Assembly: GCA_018398815.1 (NCBI GenBank)
Contig: CM031616.1
Location: 71,865,749-71,929,748 of the forward strand
DNA from: Conus ventricosus
Lineage: Eukaryota > Mollusca > Gastropoda > Neogastropoda > Conidae
Direction: 5' to 3'
Length of the DNA: 64,000 bases
The notes beneath the pieces are model-generated. The model searched no databases. It was not told the origin of the DNA and saw only the letters and a program-made list of their open reading frames with translations. Below, piece by piece: positions 30,455 to 43,261 of this stretch. Both the position numbers and the translations under genes were made by a program. The stretch's first letter is position 1. Each line of letters begins with the position of its first letter.

Positions 30455-33312
30455 ACCAAAACGAGACACACTTTTTAAGTCAGTAAACGTCAGTTTTAGA
30501 GAAACTTATGCTCCAGGCTGACATCTAAAACATGCAAGAAAAAAGTCTGGAACATCATTAAGAAAATTAAAGGGAAGAACACCAACCGTTCTATTCATCA
30601 TCTGAAACTTACCAAAGCTATGATAACTGACAAACTATCCGTTGCCAATCTGCTGGCCTCCACCATTCAACAGAACTCATCATCCTGAAGTAGATCTGGG
30701 TTTTTTTTTTCTTTTTAACAAACAACTCATATGAAAATCTTCAAACTTCACTTCAGACGACTCTGAAGTGTACAACCTACCTTTTGCAATTGATTAACTG
30801 TAACCAGCTCTGCAAATCTGCAACGGGTGTGCTCCTGGCCTGGAATATATTCATTGTCAGCTTTTGAAACATCTCCCACAGAGCTGTCTCCAGACCCATT
30901 TAAAAGTCTACAACCGTATCTGGACCATAAATTGCTTTCCGCCCTCCTTCCGAAAAGCCCTGATCATTCTGATTCATTAGCCGGAAAAAGTCCTTACCAA
31001 CCCTTCAAACTACGGTCCAATAGGTCTGACCAGCTGCCTCTGCAAGCTAATGGAACAGATGGTCAACTCCTGTCTGATGTGGAAGCTGGAAACCGATGGC
31101 CTTTTAGCCAATGAACAGTCTGGATTCCAAAAGTGGCACTCGAACGTTGACCATTTAGTCCATCTGTAAACCACCATCCACAATGCCTTCATTAATAAAC
31201 AACATATGGTTGCTATCTTTTTTTGATCCAGAAAAAGCGTATGATACCACTTGGAAATCTGGAATTATTATGGATCTTGTAAACTTGGTTTTCGTGGTCA
31301 TCTGCATTTACTTATTCAAAACTTTCTGGCTGATCGACAGTTCCAAGTCCGTATTGGCACCACGCTGTCTGACATCCATGGGCAAGAGGTGGGTGTACAT
31401 CAAGGGAGCATTCTTCCTCCTGCTCTCTTCAGTCTCAAAATAAACGACATTGTCAATTCAATATGTCGATGATTTCGCACTGTATGCAGGTGGAGCCTCC
31501 TATGCCAGCGTACAGTGTCGAGTCCAACTTTGTGTGGATAAGATTCGACAGTTGGCTGAGTAAACAGGTGTACCTTTTCAAGCACTAAAACACGATGTAT
31601 CCATTTTTACAATTTTCGTCATTTCTTTGCCGATTCTGAAATTCGTCTGGACAAATCCACTGTTCCTGCTGTGACAGAAGCCAGATTTCTAGGTGTTATT
31701 TTTCATTTAAAGAAAAAAAGGGAAAAACTGCATGTCAGAAAGCACTAAATATTCTGAGAGTTGTGGCACACACGCATTGGGCGCTGACAAGAAAACTCTT
31801 CTCCATTCTTACAGGGCTCTGATCCGCTCCAAACTGGACTATGGGTGTGTAGCATACGGCTTGGCCAGACTTTCCTAGCTGAAAAGTCTCGATTCCATCC
31901 ACCACCAAGGGCTTCGACTCTGTCTGGGTGCATTCTGCACCACTCCTGTATAGCCTGTATGCCAAAGCAGAACTATCCCTCTAGAACCGTCGGCTGAAAG
32001 TTACCATGAACTACTGCTTTAATCTATCTTCTGAACGCCAAAACCATGCATGTGACTGTTTTTGACCCCAAGTTCCAAAAGATATTCGACGACCACCCCA
32101 GTTCCATTCCACCCTTGGGCATTGGTATGCTTTCCCATCTGAACAATGCAGATGTAGACCCCTGACTTGTGTGATTTGTCCAAGTTTCTTGATAGTCCCA
32201 CCATGGACTTTCACTTCAGAGATCCGGTTTGAATTAGCCTTGTACCATAAAAATACCACTAGCTCCTTGGTGTACAAGTTCTTTTTCGATGGACTGTGTT
32301 CCAAGCTTCCATCCTTTTGAAGAATGTTCACCGACGGTTCCAAATTGTTAGGAGCGGATTGCCGCTGCTGTGTAGTGTGCAACAGGTTCTTCTCAGAGAT
32401 GTTCTCAACACATTCCCATTGACAGCTCCGTCTACACTGCTGAGTTGACAGCCTTGGTGCTGGTTCTTGAAATGGTCTCAATCAAAACAAAAAAATTCCT
32501 CATTTTGTCGGACCCCCTTTCTGCTTTGGAAGCCATTGCCAGCCGTAACCTCAAGCACCCTCAACTGCTGAAATTATTCCAACTGCACACCTTTCTTAAA
32601 TGAAATCGATACAACATAGTTTTTTCTTGGGTACCCAGCCATGTGGGCATTCGAGGCAACGACTTGGTTGATCAACTTGCCAAGAGTGCCACGAAGAAGG
32701 GGTTGAGCAGATTGTCTATCCCTCAAACTGATCTGAAAGCCAAGACCCAGGCTTAGGTCATAGACCTCTGGCAAGACGAATGGAGCTCGCAGATGGATAA
32801 CAAACTAGTCCAAATCCGTCCAAACCTGAAATAGTTTTTACCGTGTTCCCACAGTGGCCGTAAAGCAGAAACATTCGTGTGCCGTTTGCATACAGGCCAC
32901 TCCTGTTACAACCCATTCTTATCTTTAAAAGGTGAAGAAGCTCCGTGGTGCATTCCATGTCACGTACCACTGACAATGAAACATATTCTTTTAGAGTGTT
33001 GGAATTGCATGATGTGAGACATAAAACATTTTACAGCAGACTCCATGAAAACCCTGTTCAGAGATGTCCCACCTGATGTGATCTTTGAATTTCTGGAGAT
33101 CAACATTTTTCAACTGATGTAAGATTTACAGAAGGATACCTTAAACAAAATTTCCTGTGTTATTTTAGAAGTTGTATTTTAAAGGAGTGTGTGTGTGTGT
33201 GTGTGTGTGGTGCGCGCTTGTGTTTTGAATGACTTGTGAGCTGACTCGAACATGGTGACAGCCCTGATATGGCCCTTTGTGGTCGGCTGGGCTTCAAGCA
33301 GCATTACCTTAT
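30455..33312 (+). mobile_element. Old, 5'-truncated I-like LINE copy
   Basis: It aligns with copy A from about 2900 (GAGACACACTTTT) to the 3' tail (GACAGCCCTGATATGGCCC, GGCTTCAAGCAGCATTACC). RT signatures survive in broken frames: EKAYDTTWKSG with a damaged preceding residue, QGSILPPALFSLKIN, and VDDFALYAGG near 31460-31490. RNase H survives as FTDGSK near 32330 and an SHVGIRGNDLVDQLAK-like stretch near 32640. Many stops and small deletions make it far older than copies A-D. The 3' UTR has (GT)n at 33187-33209 in the variable position. Confidence 0.87.
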
Positions 33313-33320
33313 CATCCTCT

Positions 33321-33340
33321 CCCCCCCCCCCCCCCCCCCC
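33321..33340. repeat. Poly-C run (20 C)
   Basis: Homopolymer directly after the tail of the old LINE copy. Confidence 0.97.
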
Positions 33341-33344
33341 TTCC

Positions 33345-34310
33345 ACTACAGGTTATGCTTGCAACGCTCTAGCAACCGACTTAGCAACCTTTTAGCTGTT
33401 AGGGTCTCCTCGTCACTGGGCAACAAGATGAGTCCACCTTGGAAATACTGAGAGGCAGTATCCAAGAAAGACATCTCAGTTGTACTACAGCCACATAGCT
33501 GATTCCGACGCCTTGTCCACCGCCACAGTCCATCCCGACCCGCTGCAGCCCCGACACAGGCAATCCACAGGAAGCAGTTAAAAGTCCACGCCGGAATCAT
33601 GTTCCTGGCTCGCCAGATCACCGACTAGGGCACAGTCCTTATTCTGATGTGGTTATTCTCCCACACCGGACTCAAGGGTAGCGAAATGGCAGACGAAGCT
33701 GCCAGGAGTGCCATAGGAGCAGGCAACCCGGTCAGCCTACTACTGTGCCTGGCTGAAGTTACCGACAAAGTTCAGCAAGCCGCCTGTGACACCAGGAACG
33801 ACACTCTGAAGGCCCGATGTACGGATCACGGATGGGTGTGCATCCCCATGCAGAGGACACTATCACGACTCCGACTTTGCAGAGGAATCTAGCAAACCCT
33901 TCGAACGATCCGGACACGATACCATGGATGTGTCTTCCTGAACCCTACCTGCCTACCTGCCTACAGCGGTGCAGTCGCTGAGGCCTCGCTTCACCACACC
34001 CTCAGCGACTGCACCGCCCTTCCTGACATTATGCCTGCCGTCAGAGTCTACAGGCAGATGCACCAGACCAGCTGTACCTGCAGGACTTTCTACTGCTGTA
34101 TCCCACCCTCGGGACACAGCCCATGAGGATGCTCGCCAACGCCCCGATGTCCTTTGGACTAGACGACTGGTTCTAGCCCACTCCAGAGGAAGAGGAAAGG
34201 AACACCAGGAACCACATCGAAGGAAGACGGCTCTAAAGGACCACCACTGTCGAAGAACAGCACGACCATGAACTTCTAAGCCAGGCACTTCCTCCAACTA
34301 AGTCCTAACG
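33345..34310 (+). pseudogene. Remnant of a different LINE: RNase H end and C-terminus
   Basis: The plus-strand frame near 33640-33890 reads LILMWLFSHTGLKGSEMADE AARSA in continuity. It matches the last RNase H motif (usually WVPSHCGIPGNEKAD..A) of I-group or Jockey-like elements, with the key H and D present. Downstream, LHHTLSDCTALPDI near 33990-34030 fits the C-terminal H...C zinc-like motif that follows RNase H. Its sequence is clearly different from the I-like family of this window. Several stops and frameshifts show decay. The clade is uncertain. Confidence 0.55.
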
Positions 34311-34649
34311 CGTAAGAACAACTTGTCGCTAAAATCGTCTGATGTGAGAATGTAAAACTCAACCATTACCTTGTATCAAAAGTTTATTTCGGCAGCCGGG
34401 CGAGGAGGAAAGCCAGCTACGTACTGATTTTCAGAGTTCTCCGCTCAGACGCAGTTTTGGATGATCAGGTTCATATGTATGAAAAGTGTAACAATCCAGC
34501 CATTGATCTATTATAAAAACTTTTCAGGCTGTTTGGCATTTATCATCGCAATAGATAAAAATACAGTGGAAACTTGTTAAAGGTGAGTTAATTCCCTGAG
34601 TTTATTTGCGAATAATTTGATAGAACAATAAAATGACCCAGAGTGATAT

Positions 34650-35060
34650 ACTTCATTTTATTCCTTGGTTGGTGGTTTCATTCTTTTTTCCACCTTTCGT
34701 CGACATCTTAGGAAAACACTCGTCCATTGCCTTAAGTAATGACGTGTTAAAGTCTGCCTCGTCCTGAGTCATGTCTTTCATATTCAAGTCTGACCGCTTA
34801 ACGTCGCCGGAAAAAATTCCTGTTGACTGATGATCACACTTGCTCAAGTCAAATTCATACCTTTTTTTTTAAATCATTAATCACACTAACCCTTGGAGTA
34901 TTGAATGGTAATTGCAATGCTCTGTGGTCACTTTGCCCAAGAGGGTCCAGCTGAATAATATTTCATACAAGATTATTGTCATTCAGTACAAGTCTACCAC
35001 GCCAGGTTTTTAGCCCGGTCTGTTGATATGGTCAAAGCACCAACAGCGGACATACACGCA
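34650..35060 (-). pseudogene. LINE endonuclease C-terminal remnant (antisense)
   Basis: On the minus strand, LGQSDHRALQLPFNTPRVS near 34930-34880 gives the SDH catalytic motif that ends AP endonuclease domains. After a frameshift at the A-run (34863-34870), YEFDLSKCDHQSTGIFSGD and DECFPKMSTKGGKK follow, resembling the linker between endonuclease and RT. The RT itself is absent. It is called from short motifs only. Confidence 0.5.
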
Positions 35061-35071
35061 GTTTGCACAGT

Positions 35072-35102
<31 letters not shown>

Positions 35103-35127
35103 GTGTGTGTGTGTGCGCGCGCGCGAG
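35072..35127. repeat. (GT)n/(GC)n microsatellite
   Basis: GT repeat interrupted by AA, then a short GC-alternating tail. Confidence 0.97.
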
Positions 35128-36285
35128 TAATATTTTTCTTTCTCTTTTTCTTATCTGTAAGTATTTTCCTGTATTCTTTCAAGTTTCAGTATACTCTTAT
35201 TTGCAGAGTAGATACCCATATGAATATTTGCTGCTATTCTATAATCACACTGATAACTCCGGCTTTCTCATGCATATATAGTGATAAATGGCCATTTGAA
35301 AGGATGGTAAAGAATCCTTTTTGGTTTGTGTCTTTGTTCTTTCTTTTCTTTTCTTTTCTTTCTTTTGTTTTTGTTGTTTGCAATGCTAATGCACATTTCA
35401 TCGACAAGAAGAACATGATTCATTACGGCAGTTATCTATTGGGTTTACTTCAGCGCTTTGAAATCCCAAAAGAACATGTTTCAGTTATAAGTTATTCTTG
35501 CTGCGTATCAAAGGTTCTTTTTTTTCCCAAGATGCAATATTTCCCCCCAAAATGCATGTATTAAGGAGCACAGATAAAGAACATGTTTAATAAAATATCT
35601 TTCATTTATGTTTGTATCTGTCGGAAGATGTTGTTGGAGGACGAATGTTGTGATCAAATTTCCACTGCAACCCATGTAGACGAAATTTCTTTTGTTGCCT
35701 TTCAAAGTATATGTTCCACGCCTTTTCCATGTACATAAAGATTAGTTTCGTTCGCCAGAATTCACGTGCATGTGGCTCTCTGAATTTTTAGTTTACTTTG
35801 GGTGCTTAGAATAGCTTTTAATTACTTTCTTTCTTAAAAATTAAAAATGCTTGCCTCATAACCAGGGACATGTGTTTCTTCCACTAGTGAGGAACCACCA
35901 CGGATCAAGTTAACACATAAGGATGATTTTGCAGCAGAGTACATTATTTTCTATGATTATGCTTTTTTCAGATAAAATCATAGTATCCTCAATTTCATAA
36001 ACATATGGGCAGTTGGTGCTCATGCCTGTGGATTTTATGTCTCTGATATATTCATATATCATTTTCAATCCGTCCCCGGAAATACAGAATTTTGCCTTCG
36101 ATTTTTGGAAATATAGCACTTTGCCTTGGGTTTAAAAAAAAATTGTGCTTTGCCTTTGTTTTTATTTGGAAATATAGCACTTTGCCTTGGGTTTAAAAAA
36201 AATATTGTGCTTTGCCTTTGTTTTTATTTTGAATGATAGCACTTTGCCTTTGTTGTTATTTTTTTTTTTTTTTTTAAAGATTATT

Positions 36286-36316
<31 letters not shown>

Positions 36317-37496
36317 GGGGGGGATCATTTGGCTTTGTAGGCTGTTGCCATTTCTTTCCTCTGCCCGTCTCTCACGTTTAGATTCGGTGAGCGACTCTCG
36401 TGGAAAGCGAGCGCGAGGTAAACACTGTTTGTCTTGAATAAAAGTTACTCTGTGTTAGGTTTTCTTATGGGAGCAAAACATACCCCACTTGTTTACTGTT
36501 TATCGTTTACTGTTCCCTACCTCATTTCATTTCCGATACTGTTTGCACGGACAAATCGTGCTGAGCCAGTCGTCTGCTTCGCTCGCTGCACTTCTTTCAG
36601 TGTTACAGTTCACTTCATACTGCCATTTCCTTTTCGAACCCACTGCATGCAACGTGGTTACACGGCGGCCGGTTTCTCGACAGTAATCTCGGTGTTTCTG
36701 AGGCGAAATGACGTTTTGGATGTCGCGAATATTCAGCTGACCGTTATAGAGGTATGCCTGGCTGCGGAAAGAACATCTTCATTTTAGGTTGAGAAGAAAT
36801 ACGAGGGCGCTGGTGGAACTACAACGAGACAAGCGGAGGCACGTACGGCTTTGCAGGTAAAAGCGCTTACGGTTGAGAAACGTGTTACAGCTCCCCAACA
36901 CAACTCCTTTGATTCTACGAGGAGACATAGGTGAGTAAAAACCTCCACTGTAATATAGATGAGACAATATTCCTAGATGTATATCAGTCGCCGAGTCAGA
37001 AATAGAACACGCCTTGATTAAAGTAGGGTGTGCAATGAGGTTTGTTGCCAAAATGGAGAGAGGAGAGCGAGAAATGGCGACGATCAGCTGACCGTATTTC
37101 TTGACTGGTAGCAGATTTGTTTCTATCACTCTACCTACACTCCGCTCGCTATACAGGACCCACAAAATCTTCAGAGAACAAAGGTCGATTTTTAAAAGTT
37201 ACTCGTTCCCGGTACTTGAAAATTAACCTCCGTATGTTTCTGAATGTCCAAACGGGGGTGGGGGGGGGGTAAAAATGCAAAAAACGAAAAAAAAAACCAA
37301 CCGAAAGAGAGGGCGAAAAACGGAATAGGGAGCCTATTCAACAGTGTCGCCAAAAATTCCGGACCCTATAAGAAAACAGCCTGTTTTGAAGACCAACCAG
37401 AGCGAGTTAGACGTGAGGATGACGAAAATCGCTCTTCTGTTCGTCAGCTTACTGTTTTTCAACTTGGAGGTGTACCCCCCCCCCCCCCCCCCCTCC
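35128..37496. other. Unassigned DNA with simple repeats and poly-G runs
   Basis: No gene is recognisable on either strand. It contains a phrase, AAATATAGCACTTTGCCTTG, repeated irregularly about four times at 36100-36250; (GT)n running into 23 G at 36282-36323; a short G-run near 37255-37269; and 19 C at 37475-37493. GC content rises after about 36.4 kb. Confidence 0.5.
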
Positions 37497-38255
37497 TGGC
37501 GACGGTCCTGTGCCGCGTGAGGTCGACCCTGGAAAGGTGTAGGGCAGAAGTCGCCAAATCGCTGCATGTAGATTGATGTCCACTCCGCATCTACTGGGGG
37601 GGGGGGGGGGGGGGGGTGCTGCGGGGAGTGTTCCCACCCTTTTCACCCAGCAAAAGGGGGTGGGTGGGGGGGAGGGGACCTGCTGGTCGTGCAGGGTACT
37701 GGTGAAGTCTCAGAATGGCAGCGCTTCGTCGTCGAACTGTCCGACAACCTCGAGAGCCGTCCCCGTCCCCCGGCGACGAAGGCAAGTCCTGTCGTCACTG
37801 CGCAAGTTGTTCGTTTGTGGACAGTCGATGCTTTTCTTCTGTAGTGGTAAATCGTGATGACAGTCTTCCAAGGCTGTCGTCAGGGCTGCCGGGCGGCCGT
37901 CTTCGTGCTGAGTGGCCCTCCAAGGCTGTCGTCAGGGCTGCCGGGCGGCCGTCTTCGTGCTGAGTGGCCCCACCCCCCCCCCCAAGGCTCGTCAGGGCTG
38001 CCGGGCGGCCGTCTTCGTGCTGAGTGGCGACGGTCCTGTGCCGCGTGAGGCCCACCCGGGAAAGGTGTGGGGCAGAAGTCGCCAAGCCGCTGCACGTGGA
38101 TTGGTGTCCACTCCGCGCCCACGAGGGGCGTTCCCAGCCTTCCCCCACCCTCGAAGGGAGGACCCTGGTGGCCGTGCAGACCACTGGTGAAGTCACAAAA
38201 TGACAGCGCCTCGTCGTCGAACTGCCCCACAGCCTCAATAGCCGTCCCGCGGGAA
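37497..38255. repeat. GC-rich block with a long direct duplication and a 50-60-bp triplicate
   Basis: The unit starting GGCGACGGTCCTGTGCCGCG at 37497 recurs at 38026. Both units continue through GTCGCCAA..CGCTGCA, GATGTCCACTCCGC-type sequence and GCG(C)TTCGTCGTCGAACTG, ending in CCGTCC-type sequence. The first unit holds a 21-G run (37596-37616). Between them, GTCAGGGCTGCCGGGCGGCC...CTTCGTGCTGAGTGGC is present three times (about 37880-38028). ORFs here overlap on all frames and I assign none. The block could be a LINE 5' UTR of monomer type, or an unrelated GC-rich satellite. Confidence 0.7.
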
Positions 38256-39134
38256 ACATGCTAGTCCCGTCGTCTCTGTTGAAGCGAAGAAGGTTGACTG
38301 CACCGCCCCATGCCTGTCTGCCACCCAGGCGCCTTTTGCTGGTGATGCCACCGTTCAGCAGGAATGGTCGTAAGACGACGGTTCTTGTGCTGTCTCAGCC
38401 TTGTACGTACAAAGGACGACCCAGCCACAGACTCCGTGCCTGCAAAACGGCGGCAGTAGCTTGGCGTTACCACGTGGATATCTTTGGGCAGCGACCTGGC
38501 AATCAAGGGACTTTCAAGTTATCTTGTGATTGTATGTTATGCTGAAATATTACATGCATGTTTTTGTGTTAACACACGTCTTAGGGGGGAAATTGGCGTT
38601 GAGTTGAATGCAAGAGGATTTTTAAAAAAACAACTAAAACTAAAAGGAATTCATTATTTAGACTCGTCAATAGTAAAACAAAAAAATATGATGTGATAAT
38701 GTCATGATGTAAAAATGCCACATGACTAAAACTGAAATTGAACTGTGGAAAAAGAATGGGGGAGGGAGGGGGCAGGATGCTCTACAACGAAGGTACAAAC
38801 GTAGGAAGAGGTGAGCTCATGTTTTTTTCTGGGTGATGTGAAGAAGTCCTGTCACAAGAAAAAAAAAATTCCGTATCTAATGAAAAACAAAACATTACAG
38901 TACAAATGCATACGCCCCAAAGGATTCAAGCGTTACTTTTTTTTTCTTTTTCAAAATATGACCGAACATCAGTCCGTGTTTTATTGACAGTGATCTTGTA
39001 GTCTTTGGAGATTTTCAACCATGTTATGAATAAGTTTGATATAATTTCAGGCCGTTTTCATACGTGTGAAGTCGAATCCTTTGTTCAGACAGTAACGAAT
39101 TTGTCTTACCGATGCGTGGAGAACTTGCCACCCA
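38256..39134. other. Unassigned DNA
   Basis: Open frames such as 38258-38545 have no recognisable motif. It lies between the GC-rich duplication and the Tx1-like remnant and could be a decayed ORF1, but I see no supporting sequence. Confidence 0.4.
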
Positions 39135-40120
39135 TTGGAGGTAGATTTTAGGTGGCACAGACATAATCCGTTCTCAGCACGCCGTTTCGACAACTGGCCT
39201 GTTGGTGAAAACTTCCTGCCTGTGTTCCACGTAGTCCGCCCACATACTGATCACGAAGTAGAGATTGTACTAGGCCCTGACTTAAGGAAATTTAACAATG
39301 ATTTCCTTAAAATGACATTCATTAAAGAAAAAAAGAAAGTAATGGTTCATCTCGGTGAATTTGATATGTTTAGGTGTCTGTTCGGACCTGTAATTCTCAG
39401 TCATATAGTAAATCATGGTGGTTGGCTTTCTGAACCATTCAATGTCAACCGTAGGATAAGACGAGGGTGTTCCTTTTCTCCCCGCTGTATTCATTCTTGC
39501 AGTGGAAATTGTGACCGTTAAGGCCTTAATAGAAAGAATTAAAATGCCGTCTACTGACAGACGAAGAGATGTGTATTTGAAAGTTAAACAATGTGTAGAT
39601 GACAGGACATGTTTCGTCAAGAACGGACAGGTCATAATTACTTGTCGTATTCTTAATTCGTTTGAAATGGTTTCTTTATTGAAATTGACCATAGAAAAGA
39701 CGAATGCATTGAAACTACTTTGAACAAATCTCGAAGTTCAGAAATGGATAAAATCAAAATTCTTGGTGTTTATTTCCAAACAGATGAAATAGTCAGGCGT
39801 GATGAAGAGAACTGGCGAAATAGAAAGAACAAATTGCAAGAATTTAAGAAACTGGAGCAAGAGAAACCTTACCATTCACGGTTAAACTGTAGACATATGG
39901 ACCTTTCTTTCTCAGTATTTTATTTTGCGATTATAGGCATTCCGGAGATGGTGTTGAACAAGTTGAATACAGTACAATACAAATTCGTATGGCAGAGGAA
40001 CGGTAATCGAAGAACATTTGAAAAGGTCAAGAGAAAAATAATGGAACCTAGTTATAGTGATGGCGGACTTAACATGGTCAGCACTGAAGAATATAAAAAA
40101 TGCATATACGAAAATTGAAG
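39135..40120 (+). pseudogene. Tx1/L1-like LINE ORF2 remnant (plus strand)
   Basis: Broken polymerase in several frames. The endonuclease end (39150-39340) reads SARRFDNWPVGENFLPVF, PHTDHEVEIVL and KFNNDFL, matching RRLDY...SDH...KFNN of the antisense Tx1-like copy. The sequence then skips to RT: VNHGGWLSEPFNVNRRIRRG and CSFSP (the RQGCPLSP motif), VKALIERIK, QCVDDRTCFVKN (the ADD site, degraded to VDD), SLLKLTIEKTNAL, DKIKILGVYF, then the thumb VLNKLNTVQYKFVWQRNGNR and YSDGGLNMVS. The RT fingers are deleted. It is a different copy or subfamily from the one at 6721-12956. Confidence 0.75.
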
Positions 40121-40254
40121 TCTGATAACAACATGGCATGTGAGCTACGATGATAAAATCCAGGAAAACTATAAAGCAAAGCGAATACAATTGTCTGAAC
40201 TTCCAACATGGATGACGGTTCCACATCTGGTGGAGAGGGAAATCCAGACTGATC

Positions 40255-41635
40255 ACCCTGGAAACATTGACGTTCCCAACCATACAGAAATCATGATGGA
40301 CGGCAGAAATATTTACCCTGGAAACATTGACGTTCCCATCCATACAGGAATCATGAACAGCAGAAATATTTTCGCCTGGAAACATTGAAGTTCCCAACCA
40401 TACAGAAATCATGGACAGCAGAAATATTTCCGCCTGGAAACATTGACGTTCCCAACCATATAGAAATCATGATGGACAGCAGAAATATTTCTGCCTGGAA
40501 ACACTGACGTTCCCAACCATATAGAAATCATGGTGGACAGCAAAAATATTTACCCCTGGAAACACTGACGTTCCCAACCATACAGAAATCATGGACAGCA
40601 GAAATATTTCCGCCTGGAAACATTGACGTTCCCAACCATATAGAAATCATGATGGACAGCAGAAATATTTCCGCCTGGAAACACTGACGTTCCCAACCAT
40701 ATAGAAATCATGGTGGACAGCAAAAATATTTACCCCTGGAAACACTGACGTTCCCAACCATACAGAAATCATGGACAGCAGAAATATTTCCGCCTGGAAA
40801 CATTGACGTTCCCAACCATACAGAAATCATGATGGACAGCAGAAATGTTTCCGCCTGGAAACATTGACGTTCCCAATCATACAGAAATCATGATGGACGG
40901 CAGAAATATTTTCGCCTGGAAACACTGACGTTCCCAACCATACAGAAATCATGGACGGCAGAAATGTTTCCGCCTGGAAACATTGACGTTCCCAACCATA
41001 CAGAAATCATGATGGACGGCAGAAATGTTTCCGCCGGGAAACATTGACGTTCCCAACCATACAGAAATGATGGACGGCAGAAATATTTACCCCTGGAAAC
41101 ATTGACGTTCCCAACCATACAGAAATCATGGACAGCAGAAATATTTCCGCCTGGAAACATTGACGTTCCCAACCATACAGAAATTATGGTGGACAGCAGA
41201 AATATTTACCCCTGGAAACATTGACGTTCCCAACCATACAGAAATCATGATGGACGGCAGAAATATTTACCCCTGAAAACATTGACGTTCCCAACTATAC
41301 AGAAATCATAATGGACGGCAGAAATATTTCCGCCTGGAAACATTGACGTTCCCAACCATATAGAAATCTTGGACAGCAGAAATATTTACCCCTGGAAACA
41401 TTGACGTTCCCAACCATACAGAAATCATGATGGACGGCAGAAATATTTACCCCTGGAAACATGGACGTTCCCAACCATGCAGAAATCATGGACAGCAGAA
41501 ATGTTTCCGCCTGGAAACATTGACGTTCCCAACCATACAGAAATCATAATGGACGGCAGAAATATTTCCGCCTGGATTGACGTTCCCAACCATATAGAAA
41601 TCATGATGGACAGCAGAAATATTTCCGCCTGCTCC
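40255..41635. repeat. About 60-bp satellite, some 23 units, with a 180-bp higher-order repeat
   Basis: The unit is CCTGGAAACATTGACGTTCC followed by CAACCATACAGAAATCATGA and TGGACGGCAGAAATATTTAC. Length variants of 57 and 60 bp come from loss of a trinucleotide in ATCATGATGG. Between about 40390 and 40980 three-unit blocks repeat with an exact 180-bp period, sharing the ATAGAAATCATGGTGG and CAAAAATATTTACC variants. Minus-strand ORFs across it (for example 40888-41172) are repeat translations. No leader, spacer diversity or Cas context exists. Confidence 0.95.
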
Positions 41636-41639
41636 CCTA

Positions 41640-43219
41640 ATGACCACAGTGATGTACCGCAATCTAGCTTCCATGTCGCTGTCCAATGCTATTTGTTTCA
41701 AAAGTTCGTTCATATCAATTGGGTGTCTAACTCCGCCCCCTTACCTCCACCTCTCCTCCTGATGTGTCAGTGGGTCGAGAACCGGACTCGTTGAACCATT
41801 CGTATTTGTACTCGTATTCTCTGCCTGCCTGCCTGTCTCTCATGTAAAAGCATACATTTGCTTATCCTGGTACCCTTAGAAATAAATATCAGATTTCTCT
41901 CTCTCCCCTCCCCTACTCTCCCCTCCCCCCCTCTCGTTTATATCACTGTATTCCCACCCCCCACCCTCGGTCTTTTTGGAAGGTTTTATGCTCCTTCTGG
42001 TGTCGCACATTCCAGAATATTGCTCGATGTCCGTGGTGTCGTGTTCGTCGGCCTGTTCCTTTGCACACGTGTTCGCTGTTCCAGTCATCACTTGGTTGTA
42101 ATTCTTTGTGTGGGCTCCAAGGTCATCTCACAAGAGTAATAGGGAGGATTTTCCTGCCAACATTGCCGCATGGAATTGCTCAGCGATGTCCAGGATCTCT
42201 CCGTTTGTCAGGATTGTGTTGGAGACGGCTGTTTTTCGCTCTCCTCTTGTTCTTCACACGTTCTTTCAGAATTCACCTTAACGGGGTCGTGGTCACTAAC
42301 CAACATCAGCTCCCGCTAATGCCCTTGTTTCAGTTCTTTTGATGCCAGGCCTGTGCCGGTTCTTCCCAAGGTTATGGTCTGTTTGGCAGTGGCACCGGCC
42401 GTTTTGGGAGTGCCATGTCCATCGTCGGGTCGCTTCACGCTTTCCGAGAGAGTTGGCACAACACGGGGAAGGCATCACGTGGGAGATAAAACACGAGCAA
42501 GAAGAACATGCAGAGATCATACCGGACTGGTCGCGGCACGGGTTAACGATGACCGTGTCATCCGTTGACCTCTACTAGATCGCACGCGGGAAGGGGGGGG
42601 GGGGGGGGGGGGGGGGTGTCAGATTTACAGAGCACTCAGGCAGGCTGGACAGTTGAGAGAACGACTGAAAATGAACAGACACTGCTGGCACATTCTCGGC
42701 TTCTGAAAGGAAGATGGAAGAAGAATGGAGAGGTATAAACAGAACTGAGTAAGAAGACATGTCCTGTACTAAGTGGAGAAGAAAAGTTTAAGATGTTTTT
42801 AGTTAATAACACCCAGAACGCAGCACTGGGATGCTAGCCCGTTTCCAACAGGACTATAATTATGTAACCAACTGCCTGTACCCCAGGAGGAGTAATAGGC
42901 AATGATGATGATGAACTGCCTGCGAGCAAAACCTTTTAACATGATGATAGTGCAAGTGCAAAATATTTTCGTCAACCGGGGTGGCTGGAATGTCAAGACT
43001 GGTGCAGATGCCCAAGAAGGCAGGGAGAATCTGTGTTGCTTCTATTGTAATGAGACCTCCGGTGACGGAGAACTATTGCTAGAATTTGGTCCTTACTAAA
43101 CACTCCTGGGAAGCATAAAACAGAACATCCATTCAAATATTTATAAACGTTCGATATGCACCCTCCACCATTCTCCCCCCCCCCCCCCCCCCGCCCTCTA
43201 TGAAATGCTGCACGCTCGC

Positions 43220-43261
<42 letters not shown>

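Noticed and set aside
37244..38545. Several overlapping ORFs of 60-154 codons on both strands in the GC-rich block
   Set aside because: High GC removes stops; the frames are not conserved between the two duplicated units and show no domain.
40255..41635. Regular repeats with a fixed period could suggest a CRISPR array
   Set aside because: Units are contiguous 57-60-bp repeats without distinct spacers, the DNA is animal, and no cas-like gene exists. It is a satellite.
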